A stretch of 64,000 nt of DNA from Amyloporia xantha. Lineage: Eukaryota > Basidiomycota > Agaricomycetes > Polyporales > Adustoporiaceae. Both the position numbers and the translations under genes were made by a program. The DNA lies in contig JAYKKR010000006.1 in NCBI GenBank assembly GCA_036971615.1, positions 1,550,001 to 1,614,000 on the forward strand, given 5' to 3'. How positions within the stretch are numbered: the first letter of the stretch is position 1; the number at the start of each line of letters is the position of its first letter. The notes beneath the pieces were generated by a model, which was given only the letters and a program-made list of their open reading frames with translations, ran no database searches and was not told where the DNA came from. Of the stretch, positions 11,623 to 21,261 are shown one piece after another.

Positions 11623-13691
11623 GGGTCTGGCATGGCCTAATTATATAGTGTCCACACCGCGAAAGTGCAGGCTGATATCAAGGAAGAGCATGCACGAGGC
11701 ACTTGGCAGCCTGAGCGAGTAGATTCTGTCACAGAAGGTGGGATGCGGAAGATGTTCAGTGGGTGGACGAGGCCCCGATGAGACTGAGCGCTGCGGATGC
11801 TTGCGCGCTTATGGTCAGAGGTGGTCGGGAACCTAATCTCCAAGCTTCAAGAGTTGCCATTCCCGATGTGAAGCGCCTGGCCGGGAATGTGCCGGGCGCT
11901 GGGAGGGCGGGCGGTGCACCCTCGTTCGGGCATCTTCAAACGAGCCCAAGGCGGTGCACATCAATTGCCCTCCGTAGCCCGCGACCGAATGCCATGGCCG
12001 GATCCTTCCTGACACAGATATCCTTTCGGACCTCTCTGCCCGCTCGGACACGGTGTCTGCCCACCACCATGCAACTGTCGAACCACAACGTGAGCCCGAC
12101 AGAGCGGAGGTCATTCCCTTTTCGAGCGGGGTATCAAGCGGGCCGGGACGCTGTGCGGAAACATCCAGGGTTCTCCCTAACTACCAAGTGGACATGGGCA
12201 TGTGGACTTGAGTCCTGCATATTCAAATTGCGGCCACCAGCTGCTCACGTACCTCAAACGTACACATCATGTGAGCGCCCGCTATGGCTGCGGTGATCGT
12301 ATCCCAGCTGGACCTCGCGGGGTAAACCTATCGGCCTTGACACTGACACAACCTTGTCCGCACCGCCAGCGTGGTGGGTCTGCATCTCCGAATCAGCAGG
12401 TGCAATAGGTGCGAGGCTCGAGGCGTGAGTAACAGGCCCTCGGAATTCGTGAAAGACACCGCTATTTCCCATTTTGACGGAGGGGGCGACCTGGCTATGT
12501 ACGCCTTCTGCTATTTGCATTGCACGCATCGTCGACGTCGGCTGGTTATTCCTTTTCTCCCCAACATGATGCGGCTCCCACGCGCTATCCCCGTGCTTCA
12601 CATAGAGGTACGACAATGTCCTTCGAAAAAAATGCTGCACCTTGTATTAAATGGCAGCGAAGCTTGCATACTCGAGAGACGCAGGCGCGTGTTATGCTTT
12701 TGGCAGTGATATTTCTGCCGATTTAGTAAGGACTCCATTGACGCAGACAGCAAAGCGGCAGCGGCCGCCAGCACAAGGAAGCACAGGATACAATGAGATC
12801 GTCCACACATAGACCTGCGGGAGCCTATCTCGCAACGGCCGTCGTCGCGCGAGCTGCAGGCGGCACATGATGGCATGGCGATGTCGACGGGGTACCCGCC
12901 AAGGTCCGAGAGCGCAGTAGACGGTGCGGCGTACCGGCGGCTCGTTTGGACACAACGGCACTATTGATTGTTGACAGCGTGGACGGTGATCTATGCCTCC
13001 GTGTCCGCTTTTGCGGGCGCGGAACGAGGGGATGACGACGCGCCTGTAGAGCCCCGAGAGCGCGCTACATCCGGTGCGACATAGCGCGTATCTTGGCCGC
13101 GCAGCCCACGTCGACACTGCCACCATCCGTACATTTTGCGTCGCTTTCATGTGCCGCCTAATCTTACCGTGTTACTACTTCAAGATGGCAACAGATGACA
13201 GCTGTGGATCATAATACACATAGGTATTAATAAACATTCCGCGGGTCTACCTGTGGGAATGAGGAGATGTCGACGGTTGACATGACCATCAGTCTGTACA
13301 CACCCGGCACTTGCGTACGTCGTGCATGCTCCGAAGTACAATAGCTGTTACGTCACGGATCCCGGTAGGCGTTCTGATCCGTTTGGCGTTTTGTTGTGCG
13401 GAGGCTATGACTTGAGGTGATGAATGGCTGGTCCATGGGCTCTCGTGTAATTGTTTTGTTCTATTTTACTCTTCGCATAGATGCTGGTGAGTCCTGGGAT
13501 CGGCACCGCTTCGATTTGGACAACTCACCGCAGGTTAAGCTTGCGATCGAGCGCCTAGCAGAACTTTGTGCACTCTTCGGCCACTCACTGTTTTCTCGTA
13601 ACATTTTCCGACGCATACATCCAGCATAGAGGGGAGCCATTGATGGGGGGGAATATTTGGCAGCAGGCGTTCAACTCTAAGTACAGCACTC
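11623..13691. other. Gene-poor, partly GC-rich stretch left of the LINE
   Basis: Several open frames lie here on both strands (for example 11763-12296 plus and 12692-13150 minus) but none resembles a known protein or shows a convincing splice pattern. One minus-strand segment near 12750-12880 reads as a possible membrane helix (ILCFLVLAAAAALLSASM) and could be a gene remnant. I see no RNA gene. Confidence 0.4.
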
Positions 13692-13706
13692 AAGTCTGAG
13701 AGCGCT
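13692..13706. repeat. Target-site duplication, left copy
   Basis: The sequence AAGTCTGAGAGCGCT is repeated exactly at 21247-21261, directly after the poly(A) tract. It flanks the LINE on both sides and marks the insertion site. Confidence 0.93.
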
Positions 13707-13754
13707 CGCCGCATCTTGTTCCTGTACTATCACCATCTAGCTTAGGCGCCCGAA

Positions 13755-15134
13755 ATGGCACCCAATCCTCCGCCTCTATCCCCATTCCCATCCCAAGGAA
13801 CTCCACAAGTCGTTGGTCGAACGGGCCCCACCCGGACGACGAGTGCTTCCGCCACTGCGCGGGGGCGCAACGACGCCCCTAGCACCACACCTTATACTCA
13901 GCGCCCTCAGACGCGAGTAGAAACTGCACGATTCGAAGGGAGACGCTCTCGCGAGCAGTCTCTCGAACCCACGAGTCACGGTCCTATGGACCAAGATTCC
14001 CCAGACGACGTCGTACCGAGCACCTTCCAGGCTGCTGAGGACGACCTCACCATTCACCCCCACCAAGCTACGCCCCCGGTAGCGGTGAGTAATAAGCGTG
14101 CGAACATCGATAAGATGCTTATCACGCACCCCCAGTCTCCTGCGGCCCAGGCTGCGGAAGAACAAGCACTCCCAGGAGATTTCCGGATCTTCTATGGAAA
14201 CCTTAGCATGAAAGACGCAGACGAGGACGACCTCTTTTCGGCCATGGGGGAGTCTTTCACTGCTATGTCTGCTGCTATGATCAGAGATTTCGGACGCCTC
14301 ATGCGATACGTCCAAGTAAAGATCAAAGATGACCCGACTGAGGAGTACGGGTATTGGCGTCAAGCCTTGAATTCAGGCATGGTGTGTTTGGGGCTCATGT
14401 TCCAGCTCGCCGGCCTCGAGGAACGATCCCAGGTTTCGGCGCTGTCCGAAGGCTTGGAGAATGTAGAGACCATGCGCGTCCTCCTCTCGGAGAGAGAAGA
14501 GCAGGTCAAGCAATTCGAAGGATTCGGCAACAAGTTTGCTGTATTCGATGAAAATGTGGGCAAGGCTCTAGCGCTCATCAAACGTAAGGTCGACGAAGTC
14601 CACAAAGCGACGACGGCCCCTCAGGAGGGAGTGAGTGGAAGCGGTGACATATCGCAGCAGCTCGCTCAAATCAATGCGACGCTCAAGACTTTGTCTGGGA
14701 GAGTCGACGAAGTAGCCAAGAAGCCCTCGTACGCGGAGGCCACGGCGTCATCAGCAGCGAAGCAGGTTCGGATCGAGGAACCGCCAGCTGGTGCAAAGAA
14801 GGACAAAGGCAAGAAGCGGGCTGACGCCCCCTCTGAGTCTGCGACCCGCGCCCAGTCGCCTGCTCACAAAAAGCAGGTGATTGATCTTACGCTCGACTCA
14901 TCCATGGATTGGAGCGCCCTCGGAGAAGCGGCCCGTATCGGTGCGCTTGCCCCTGGTATTCCGATCACAGCAGCGCTTAGCATTGCACGTGGTCTCAACC
15001 CGGCTACCGCGGCTCCCCGCCGGCCACCCCATTCATCGACCTCCGTGCACAGCGCCCGACAGGTAGACGGCCCACCCCGACGAAGGACCCGCGTCCGCGC
15101 CCCGGCGCAGCTCGCCCGCCCCCCGTTCCAGTAG
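13755..15134 (+). CDS. LINE ORF1, N-terminal Gag part
   Basis: 459 residues. The head is rich in Pro, Ser, Thr and Arg. The middle, about residues 140-290, is predicted helical and acidic (SMKDADEDDLFSAMGES, EGLENVETMRVLLSEREEQV), followed by a Lys/Ala-rich part (KKDKGKKRADAPSES) that could bind nucleic acid. There are no zinc knuckles in this frame. They lie in the next frame, which opens at 14981, so the natural Gag is very likely one protein read across both frames. The frame ends at TAG 15132-15134, two codons after a run of six C's. The start is the first ATG after the 5' end of the element. Other readings: a separate short protein, or a Gag broken by one indel. Confidence 0.8.
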   Translation: MAPNPPPLSPFPSQGTPQVVGRTGPTRTTSASATARGRNDAPSTTPYTQRPQTRVETARFEGRRSREQSLEPTSHGPMDQDSPDDVVPSTFQAAEDDLTIHPHQATPPVAVSNKRANIDKMLITHPQSPAAQAAEEQALPGDFRIFYGNLSMKDADEDDLFSAMGESFTAMSAAMIRDFGRLMRYVQVKIKDDPTEEYGYWRQALNSGMVCLGLMFQLAGLEERSQVSALSEGLENVETMRVLLSEREEQVKQFEGFGNKFAVFDENVGKALALIKRKVDEVHKATTAPQEGVSGSGDISQQLAQINATLKTLSGRVDEVAKKPSYAEATASSAAKQVRIEEPPAGAKKDKGKKRADAPSESATRAQSPAHKKQVIDLTLDSSMDWSALGEAARIGALAPGIPITAALSIARGLNPATAAPRRPPHSSTSVHSARQVDGPPRRRTRVRAPAQLARPPFQ

Positions 15135-16354
15135 CGCCTCCCCAGCAAGCTGCGGCCCCGGCCCAGCGCATGCAGGTGAGGCACGTCGCCTTACAGGGCA
15201 GACAGGATGCGTCGCGCACCCTGTCTGTCAAGTTCAATATTCCCATCCCGGAGGAAGGGCGCTCGTCGCTCGAGAGCATCCAGGAGGAGACACGCAGGGG
15301 GTTCCAGGAGGACTGTGGAACCCAGAACCGAGTAACGCAGATGCACTGGCACCCGAGGGGCCTGGATCTCGCCATCACTTTCTTCACGCGCCCAACGGTG
15401 GAGGAACTAGGAAGCCTACGTAAGCGTAACTACATGTTCACGTCGGGCGACTACCATGCGGACGGCATCGAGCCGGCGATCGTCAACATTGATCACCAGC
15501 ACGTGCTCACGCTCATGTGCATCAAGGCGGTGAAGGCATACAAGCCGGCACCCCCGAAAACCAAACTCGAGGATCGCGTCAAGTTCACGGTCGCCGAGTG
15601 GGAAGCTGAAATGCGGACCAAGAATCCCAAGTTGAGCGCAATCATGCCTCCTTGGCTGAACTCGCCGAGGGCGTACTTAGCGTCTTCCAAGAACGGAACG
15701 GGGGTGCTAGTCTTCGCCATAGAGGACACGCGCGCCGGACATGTGGCTCAGAAGTGGGCAGGCACGAAGGTCGAGTTCTTCGACGTGAAGAAGACGCTCG
15801 AGGTGTGGTGGGAAGCCGAGTCCACACCTCAGTGTGTCAGGTGCTGGCGCTGGGGACATCACGTCACCATATGCCGCGTCAACAACCAGTGCTGCGTCAA
15901 GTGCGGCGAAGCACACGAAACCGACATGCATGAGTTTTACAGCTCATGTTGTGCTCGGGCCAGAGCGGCGCAGAAGGTCGACCAGATCTTCTGCCCGGAG
16001 GACCATTACTTCTGCCCGAACTGCGGGGTCAGGGGACATGCCGCGGACGCGCCCAAGTGCCCGTTCATAAGGAACAAGAAGAAGTCAGCGTGGCATAAGG
16101 CACACCCGCCGAAGGTGCCGGCCATTGCAGGCATCCAACGGGCGGAAAAGACCGCAGACAATGAGCGCCGCCGGGGAATATCCGAGAGGAAGCGCGCAGA
16201 GAAGGCCGCCGCAGCCGCCGCTGAAAATAGCGAGCGCGAGCTGGGCGAGTTCGTTACGGATGAGTCCGAGCGGGAGCAGACGCCCCGCCCCGGACCGGAA
16301 CAGGCGGAGTCTTCGGGCGCCCGCGAAAGTAGTATCGCCGAATATTCTGCATGA
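14981..16354 (+). CDS. LINE ORF1, C-terminal Gag part with zinc knuckles
   Basis: This frame is open from 14981 (first in-frame ATG at 15170) to TGA 16352-16354. It starts as a Pro/Arg-rich linker, then a compact region (about 15190-15720), then cysteine motifs typical of LINE Gag proteins: CVRCWRWGHHVTIC is a perfect CX2CX4HX4C knuckle, followed by CVKCGEAH.. and CPNCGVRGHAADAPKC, a variant third knuckle. The tail is highly charged with Ala/Lys/Glu-rich helices. It binds element RNA in the ribonucleoprotein particle, by analogy with the family. There is no good start near its beginning, and it overlaps the upstream Gag frame by about 150 nt in the -1 frame, so it is probably made as a fusion by frameshifting. 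Its stop overlaps the ORF2 start as ATGA. Confidence 0.85.
   Translation, partial: HCTWSQPGYRGSPPATPFIDLRAQRPTGRRPTPTKDPRPRPGAARPPPVPVAPPQQAAAPAQRMQVRHVALQGRQDASRTLSVKFNIPIPEEGRSSLESIQEETRRGFQEDCGTQNRVTQMHWHPRGLDLAITFFTRPTVEELGSLRKRNYMFTSGDYHADGIEPAIVNIDHQHVLTLMCIKAVKAYKPAPPKTKLEDRVKFTVAEWEAEMRTKNPKLSAIMPPWLNSPRAYLASSKNGTGVLVFAIEDTRAGHVAQKWAGTKVEFFDVKKTLEVWWEAESTPQCVRCWRWGHHVTICRVNNQCCVKCGEAHETDMHEFYSSCCARARAAQKVDQIFCPEDHYFCPNCGVRGHAADAPKCPFIRNKKKSAWHKAHPPKVPAIAGIQRAEKTADNERRRGISERKRAEKAAAAAAENSERELGEFVTDESEREQTPRPGPEQAESSGARESSIAEYSA
15119..15125 (+). promoter_or_regulatory. Candidate -1 ribosomal frameshift heptamer C_CCC_CCG
   Basis: In the upstream Gag frame the codons read CGC CCC CCG TTC CAG TAG. 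The seven bases from 15119 fit the X_XXY_YYZ pattern, and a -1 slip enters exactly the frame that carries the zinc knuckles. The stop of the zero frame follows two codons later. A one-base indel in this C run would look the same. Confidence 0.45.
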
Positions 16355-19300
16355 GTAGTCTGGACGGAGGAAACAATGGCGACTTAGTCGCACCGTATGA
16401 ACCGGCCGCTTCTACGCCACCCGGTTCGCATGTACGGGCTCCAGGTTCAACACCTGTCCCAAATGTATCTACTGTATCAGAGCAACCTGATGAATTCTTA
16501 TCCCTACGTTGTGTGAGCGCGAATGTCCAAAAGTCGGCGGACAATCTGGGCATGCTCTTAGAACGTAACCAAACTGCGGACATCATTTGTGTCCAAGAAA
16601 TATATTGGGGAAAGGTCAAACAGATCGCCTCCAGCAAGTCGAAAGACGGCGAAGTGTATGAGAATACGATTGGCCATCGATCATTCAAGTGCCTGGGTGC
16701 CTCGAAAGAGTCGCGCGTGGCAGTGTATGTAAACAAGCGCTGGTCCAAAGCCAGTCCGCAAATACTAGCCAGTCGCGTCACACACAGGGACTGCCTGCTG
16801 GTGACGCTTCGATTACCCACAGGAGAGTTTAACATACTCAATGTGTACAATGACAGTGACCGCCACGAGGCGATCCAGTACCTCGGGAGCCGGGTCCATC
16901 AGCTCCCACCAATTGCGTTTATGGCAGGGGATTTTAATCTCCGCCACTCCCTATGGGATAAGCGCACAGCGAATTCGGCAACAAGACCTCCACATGTTGC
17001 CGACTCAAACAGGTTGCTCGAGTTGGCACAAACCGACCTGGAGTTAACTCTCCTAAATGAGACAGATGGACCCCCCACGTGGAGGTCCAACAACCAGGAA
17101 CTCGCTCCGCGAGTTCTGGACCTAGTATGGATAGACCCCGCTTATCTGGGAGACAACTATCTAAGAATAGGAATGGCAGATCGCCACAAGAGTGACCATG
17201 CGGTCCTTCGGTGGGAAATGCCAATCGAAGTTCGACCACCCCCCACACAGGGCATACCCCGTGTGAGCGAGGAGGCGAACGAATTCGTGAAGGAAGTTAC
17301 GAAGCTAATGTCGGAACTTCCTAGAGAATATTTGACACCTGAGGAAGTCGAACGCACGGGGGAGTTGTTTGAGCGCTCCCTACAGGATTTGTGGACTAAG
17401 CATGCGAAAGTCAGCAAGCCGACCAAGCGCTCTAAATCGTGGTGGAATGCCGAGTGTGCCGAAGAAGCTGCGAAGCTTCGTTCGGCAAAGAGCGAATTAG
17501 ATGCCGCCGGAGCAGCGATGAGGGCAGCGAGATTTGAGATGGGTGATTTATTCACCCATGACGAATTTAGGAGGGTACAAGGCTGCAAGGCCACGGTACG
17601 TTTCTACCATGGCACCTTGAGGGCAGCCTGCCGCAAGGCAAAGAGGGAACATTTTGAGAAGTTCATGAATGAATCCCACCCCCAGTTGATCTCGGACTTT
17701 GTTGCCTGGACGAAGCCGAGGAAAACAGATGTCGCCATCCAGCTCAAGCGCCTGGATGGCACGGCAGTAGAGACGCCCGCGGATCTCCGTGATGCTTTCC
17801 AGGAACAGTTCACACCGGCTAATCCCCGGCCAGTGGACATGCAATTTGTGCATGACCTGCCTCAACGAGAGAGCAGATCATACGCGCCGATCAGTGAAGC
17901 AGAAATCCTGGAAAATCTTCGGGACACCAGCAACACATCAGCGCCGGGACCAGACCACGTCAATTGGTTGTGGCTCAAGTGGATAGTGGGCGTCTCTATG
18001 CGCCCAGATCGCGAGGACAAAACTGTCCGGGTAGTGCCGCAAGTGAGGAAGTTCCTCGTTGCATACTATAATGCATGCATGGACCATGGGATCTTTCCCA
18101 GCGTGTTCAAGCGATCCATAACGGTTGTATTGGCAAAACCCAATAAGCCGGATTATTCTAAAGCAAAGGCCTATCGGCCAATATGCTTGCTCAACTGCCT
18201 GGGAAAGCTCATGGAGAAGGTGCTGTCCAGGCGCTTACAATTTGATGCACAAAAATACGGTATCATGCACCCTTGCCAGTTCGGCGGAACTATACAACAT
18301 AGCACCACCGATGCGGGAATACAATTGGTCCATTTCATACGCGAAACGTGGGCCAGGGACATCACACCTTCAGCCCTGTTGCTGGACGTATCACAATTTT
18401 ACCCTTCAATCAATCATGATGCGCTATTGGGTATCATGCGGAAACAGGGATTCGACGAGAAGACCTGTTTGTTTTTCGCGGATTACGTGAAAGGGCGTCA
18501 AACCCAATTCGCATTCAATGGGGTCCTCACGGACCCCGCAGACTTCTCAGTAGGCGTGGGACAGGGATCATCCCTTTCTCCAGTCCTGTCGGGATTATAC
18601 ATAGCGCCTGTCCTGCACAAGTGGGCCCCAATCCATGAATTGCAGACAGGAAATACTTGCGTACAGTTCTTCGTCGACGATGGACTAATAATGACTGCGG
18701 AGAAGGCTACCCCAGAGTCTGATCTGACGCAGTTAGACCATAACAATGGCCAGCTGGCCGGAATGTTCCACCCGTTAGTGGAAGACCTCAATCGAATAGG
18801 TTGCGGCGTCGAAGCTGACAAATTAGAGCTCATGCACTTCTGGCATTACCGGAAGAAAGTGTGGCACGAGAACCAACCCCTCGGACCGGACATTGCGCTC
18901 CGGATTGATGGGCAATTAGTACGTCTTTCACCAAAGGCGGCCATGAGATACCTGGGATTTTTTTTGGATCCCAAGTTGTCGTTCAAAGCACATGTGCGAT
19001 TCTATGCCAATAAAGCGGCTAGCACAGTCAACGCGCTCAGAATGCTCGGGAACTCATCCCGGGGATTCCACCCGATCAACAAACGGCGCTTGTATGTAGC
19101 GCACGTCATTCCGTTGATGCTCTACGGCGCCCAACTTTGGTGGAACCCAAAGTGGAAGCACATCAAGTGGATCCAAAAGGAGTTACAAACAGCGCAGTCG
19201 CGAGCGGCTAGGTGGATAACCGGCTGTTTCCGAACTACACCAGTAGGCGCCATGGAAATGTTGGCCGGGCTCGTCCCGGTCCGTTTCCAAGTGGACAGAT

Positions 19301-20901
19301 ACATGGAAAAAGCGGCTCTTCGGGCCCGCCGAATCCATGAAGGACACCCAATGCGGGCTATATTGCCCGATGGATGGGTGGTCAATCAAACCAACATCAT
19401 CGCTCCGTTCCCATTGCGGGCGCGAAAGGTGAAGAAGGAAGTAGTGACGCCGTTGACTCACATAGATGAGATCGGGCGTCAAACTGCCGAGGACTTCGCG
19501 CCGCTTCATGCGGAGGCACGGCCCGGCTTTAGAGTGTTGGATCAGTTCCAATCACAAATGACGGAGTTATTTTTGGATGGGAAAGGCATCCCGCCCAAGA
19601 ATGACACGGCAGAGTTTAATAAGTGGATGGACGAGTCCTGGTGGCCGGAGTTCCGGTCACAACAGGCGCGTATGTTCGGACGCTTACTATTCACCGACGG
19701 ATCCTATAAATCGGATCAGGACGGCACTAGATCTGGAAGTTCATGGCTAGTCATGGACGGGCCCTTCCAGGTAAACAGCGGCAAATTTGGTGGGGGGAAA
19801 TCCCTCAGCTATGATGCTGAAATGATGGCGCTTGCACGAGGCCTTCGTGAGGTAACTCGTGAAGCCGAGTATGACATCATCCACATCACAATCCTGTCTG
19901 ATAACAAGGCAGCATTGAAACAAATTATACGACCCAATGTGGGGCCATCTCAGATGGCAGCCATATCGGGTTGCCAATCGATCCGGGCATTCCTCCAGGA
20001 TAGACCGGATCGTACAGTAACCTTTATGTGGATACCTTCACACAAAGGAATTGAGCCGAATGAGCTGGTAGATAAACTGGCGAAAGAGGCACTAGAATCG
20101 GAACAACCTGAGTTTGTTTCGTACTCAATGGCACTCCAGCGGATTAAATCCCGCATGATGGCTAAATGGAATGCGTTAGCCAATGATTTGGAAAACACTA
20201 AATATAGGGGTAACCAGTTATGGGTCACCGAAAATCCCTTGCATGCAGCCACGGCCAAGCGCACGTGGTTGTTCAAGCGAGTGGGAAAATCAAATAAGGA
20301 AACAGCGCGCGTAGCGCGAGTCCTTACAAATCATTTCCCTAGCGGTGCATACCGAGAGAGATTCAACATAGCAGGTCCCATTGAGTGCCTTTGTGGTCTC
20401 AGTGACGGCCCGGAAACACGGGAACACATCTTGTTTGAGTGTCCGTTCTGGATACGCACCAAGGGAGCGTGGGTACCCCCTGCGTCCCAAGAGGAAAGTC
20501 ATCAGGAAGGAAGGAGGCGGTCACAGCGCCACTGGACAGAAGATGATGTATTGGAGTTCCTCCGGCTAAATAGTTGGGTGGCAACATTCGAATGGGCCGA
20601 GATTTTATCTATGGCTCACGAGGATCGTGAGGAGGGAGATTACCATTCGCTTGCGAATGCGACGCTCCATGCCCACACTAAAGGACGAGTGGCGGCTTGG
20701 AAGAGATTCCATGATGAGCGCCACCTAGACCCAGACGCAACAGAAGCGTGTAGCGCTAAGTTCAATGAATTTACTGAATGGTACGACGTGCTCAAGGCGT
20801 CGGAAGACATTCAGAAAGAGTGGAGGGGGATCCTGGAACACTTAGATGACCCAGATCCCCCTTCTCCTGCACCTAGTGGTCAATCACTAGATTACGAATA
20901 G
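16351..20901 (+). CDS. LINE ORF2: APE endonuclease, reverse transcriptase, RNase H
   Basis: 1516 residues, uninterrupted. It nicks target DNA and copies element RNA at the nick. Domains in order: APE-type endonuclease, about residues 50-290, with CVSANVQKSA, the catalytic Glu in CVQEIYWG, GDFN at 193-196 and SDH at 281-283; reverse transcriptase, about 560-870, with YRPICLLNCLGK, the palm Asp in LLLDVSQFYPS, GQGSSLSPVLSGLYIA and the catalytic box FVDD at 774-777; RNase H, about 1108-1250, with Asp1116 (TDGS), Glu1157, Asp1184 (SDNKAAL), His1231 and Asp1241; then a zinc motif CLCGLSDGPETREHILFEC starting at Cys1346. All catalytic residues expected for these folds are present. The RT box has Phe-Val in place of the commoner Tyr-Ala, seen in other LINEs. 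The start overlaps the Gag stop, so translation probably restarts there. Confidence 0.95.
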   Translation: MSSLDGGNNGDLVAPYEPAASTPPGSHVRAPGSTPVPNVSTVSEQPDEFLSLRCVSANVQKSADNLGMLLERNQTADIICVQEIYWGKVKQIASSKSKDGEVYENTIGHRSFKCLGASKESRVAVYVNKRWSKASPQILASRVTHRDCLLVTLRLPTGEFNILNVYNDSDRHEAIQYLGSRVHQLPPIAFMAGDFNLRHSLWDKRTANSATRPPHVADSNRLLELAQTDLELTLLNETDGPPTWRSNNQELAPRVLDLVWIDPAYLGDNYLRIGMADRHKSDHAVLRWEMPIEVRPPPTQGIPRVSEEANEFVKEVTKLMSELPREYLTPEEVERTGELFERSLQDLWTKHAKVSKPTKRSKSWWNAECAEEAAKLRSAKSELDAAGAAMRAARFEMGDLFTHDEFRRVQGCKATVRFYHGTLRAACRKAKREHFEKFMNESHPQLISDFVAWTKPRKTDVAIQLKRLDGTAVETPADLRDAFQEQFTPANPRPVDMQFVHDLPQRESRSYAPISEAEILENLRDTSNTSAPGPDHVNWLWLKWIVGVSMRPDREDKTVRVVPQVRKFLVAYYNACMDHGIFPSVFKRSITVVLAKPNKPDYSKAKAYRPICLLNCLGKLMEKVLSRRLQFDAQKYGIMHPCQFGGTIQHSTTDAGIQLVHFIRETWARDITPSALLLDVSQFYPSINHDALLGIMRKQGFDEKTCLFFADYVKGRQTQFAFNGVLTDPADFSVGVGQGSSLSPVLSGLYIAPVLHKWAPIHELQTGNTCVQFFVDDGLIMTAEKATPESDLTQLDHNNGQLAGMFHPLVEDLNRIGCGVEADKLELMHFWHYRKKVWHENQPLGPDIALRIDGQLVRLSPKAAMRYLGFFLDPKLSFKAHVRFYANKAASTVNALRMLGNSSRGFHPINKRRLYVAHVIPLMLYGAQLWWNPKWKHIKWIQKELQTAQSRAARWITGCFRTTPVGAMEMLAGLVPVRFQVDRYMEKAALRARRIHEGHPMRAILPDGWVVNQTNIIAPFPLRARKVKKEVVTPLTHIDEIGRQTAEDFAPLHAEARPGFRVLDQFQSQMTELFLDGKGIPPKNDTAEFNKWMDESWWPEFRSQQARMFGRLLFTDGSYKSDQDGTRSGSSWLVMDGPFQVNSGKFGGGKSLSYDAEMMALARGLREVTREAEYDIIHITILSDNKAALKQIIRPNVGPSQMAAISGCQSIRAFLQDRPDRTVTFMWIPSHKGIEPNELVDKLAKEALESEQPEFVSYSMALQRIKSRMMAKWNALANDLENTKYRGNQLWVTENPLHAATAKRTWLFKRVGKSNKETARVARVLTNHFPSGAYRERFNIAGPIECLCGLSDGPETREHILFECPFWIRTKGAWVPPASQEESHQEGRRRSQRHWTEDDVLEFLRLNSWVATFEWAEILSMAHEDREEGDYHSLANATLHAHTKGRVAAWKRFHDERHLDPDATEACSAKFNEFTEWYDVLKASEDIQKEWRGILEHLDDPDPPSPAPSGQSLDYE

Positions 20902-21234
20902 CCTGCTTCTCTGCCCTGAAAACTGTAGGGGCGAAGGAGAGGGCACCTAGCGACGAGATGCCTTACCGGGCGCCCATCCTTTACTAGCCTTAGGTGGAAG
21001 TGCCTTTGGTCGTGGGCGTGCGTGGGAGCCTCTAACCGGGGTTCCCCCTGAGTGCGCTCCGGGGACCGGCCTTACGGGGACGGTTATGGTATGGTGTTAA
21101 GGTAGGGCGGCTTCGCCGCCCCAGGTTGCAGACCACTCTGGAAAGCGACCACAGTAGGGCGTGGAGCCCATAGTTCATTTATACCCGGCACTCTACATGT
21201 ACTCAGTAGTATGGAGTATAAATTCGTAGAATTT
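20902..21234 (+). other. LINE 3' untranslated region
   Basis: About 330 nt between the ORF2 stop and the poly(A) tract, with a G/C-rich stem-prone middle (around 20980-21090) and an A/T-rich end tagtatggagtataaattc. In this family the 3' untranslated region is what the reverse transcriptase recognises. No such structure was tested here. Confidence 0.7.
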
Positions 21235-21246
21235 AAAAAAAAAAAA

Positions 21247-21261
21247 AAGTCTGAGAGCGCT
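21247..21261. repeat. Target-site duplication, right copy
   Basis: AAGTCTGAGAGCGCT, identical over 15 bases to 13692-13706. The first two A's could also be counted with the poly(A) tract, so the true duplication is 13-15 bp. Confidence 0.93.

Larger units (their letters stand above)
13707..21246 (+). mobile_element. Full-length non-LTR retrotransposon (LINE with APE endonuclease, RT and RNase H)
   Basis: The element runs from just after the left 15-bp target duplication to its 3' poly(A) tract (14 A's at 21235-21248; the last two are shared with the right target duplication). Order: a short 48-nt leader, a Gag-like reading split over two frames (13755-15134 and 14981-16354), then a 1516-residue ORF2 with endonuclease, reverse transcriptase, RNase H and a C-terminal zinc motif, then a 3' untranslated region of about 345 nt. 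Apart from the one frame change in Gag, all catalytic motifs are open. Together with the perfect duplication and clean tail this points to a recent, possibly still competent insertion. RNase H plus APE endonuclease fits the Tad1/I group of LINEs known from fungi. Clade assignment would need a tree. Confidence 0.95.

Noticed and set aside
11763..12296. 177-codon plus-strand open frame
   Set aside because: GC-rich region with equal open frames on the other strand; low-complexity Arg/Pro/Ser composition and no similarity or splice sites.
12692..13150. 152-codon minus-strand open frame with possible membrane helix in a neighbouring frame
   Set aside because: The helix-like segment (12750-12880) and the long frame are in different phases and cannot be joined by sensible introns. 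May be a remnant; not supported as a gene.
13417..13629. 70-codon frame just left of the LINE
   Set aside because: No similarity, and no continuation on the right side of the LINE when the insertion is removed in mind.
13776..14363. 195-codon minus-strand frame inside the LINE Gag
   Set aside because: Antisense shadow of ORF1.
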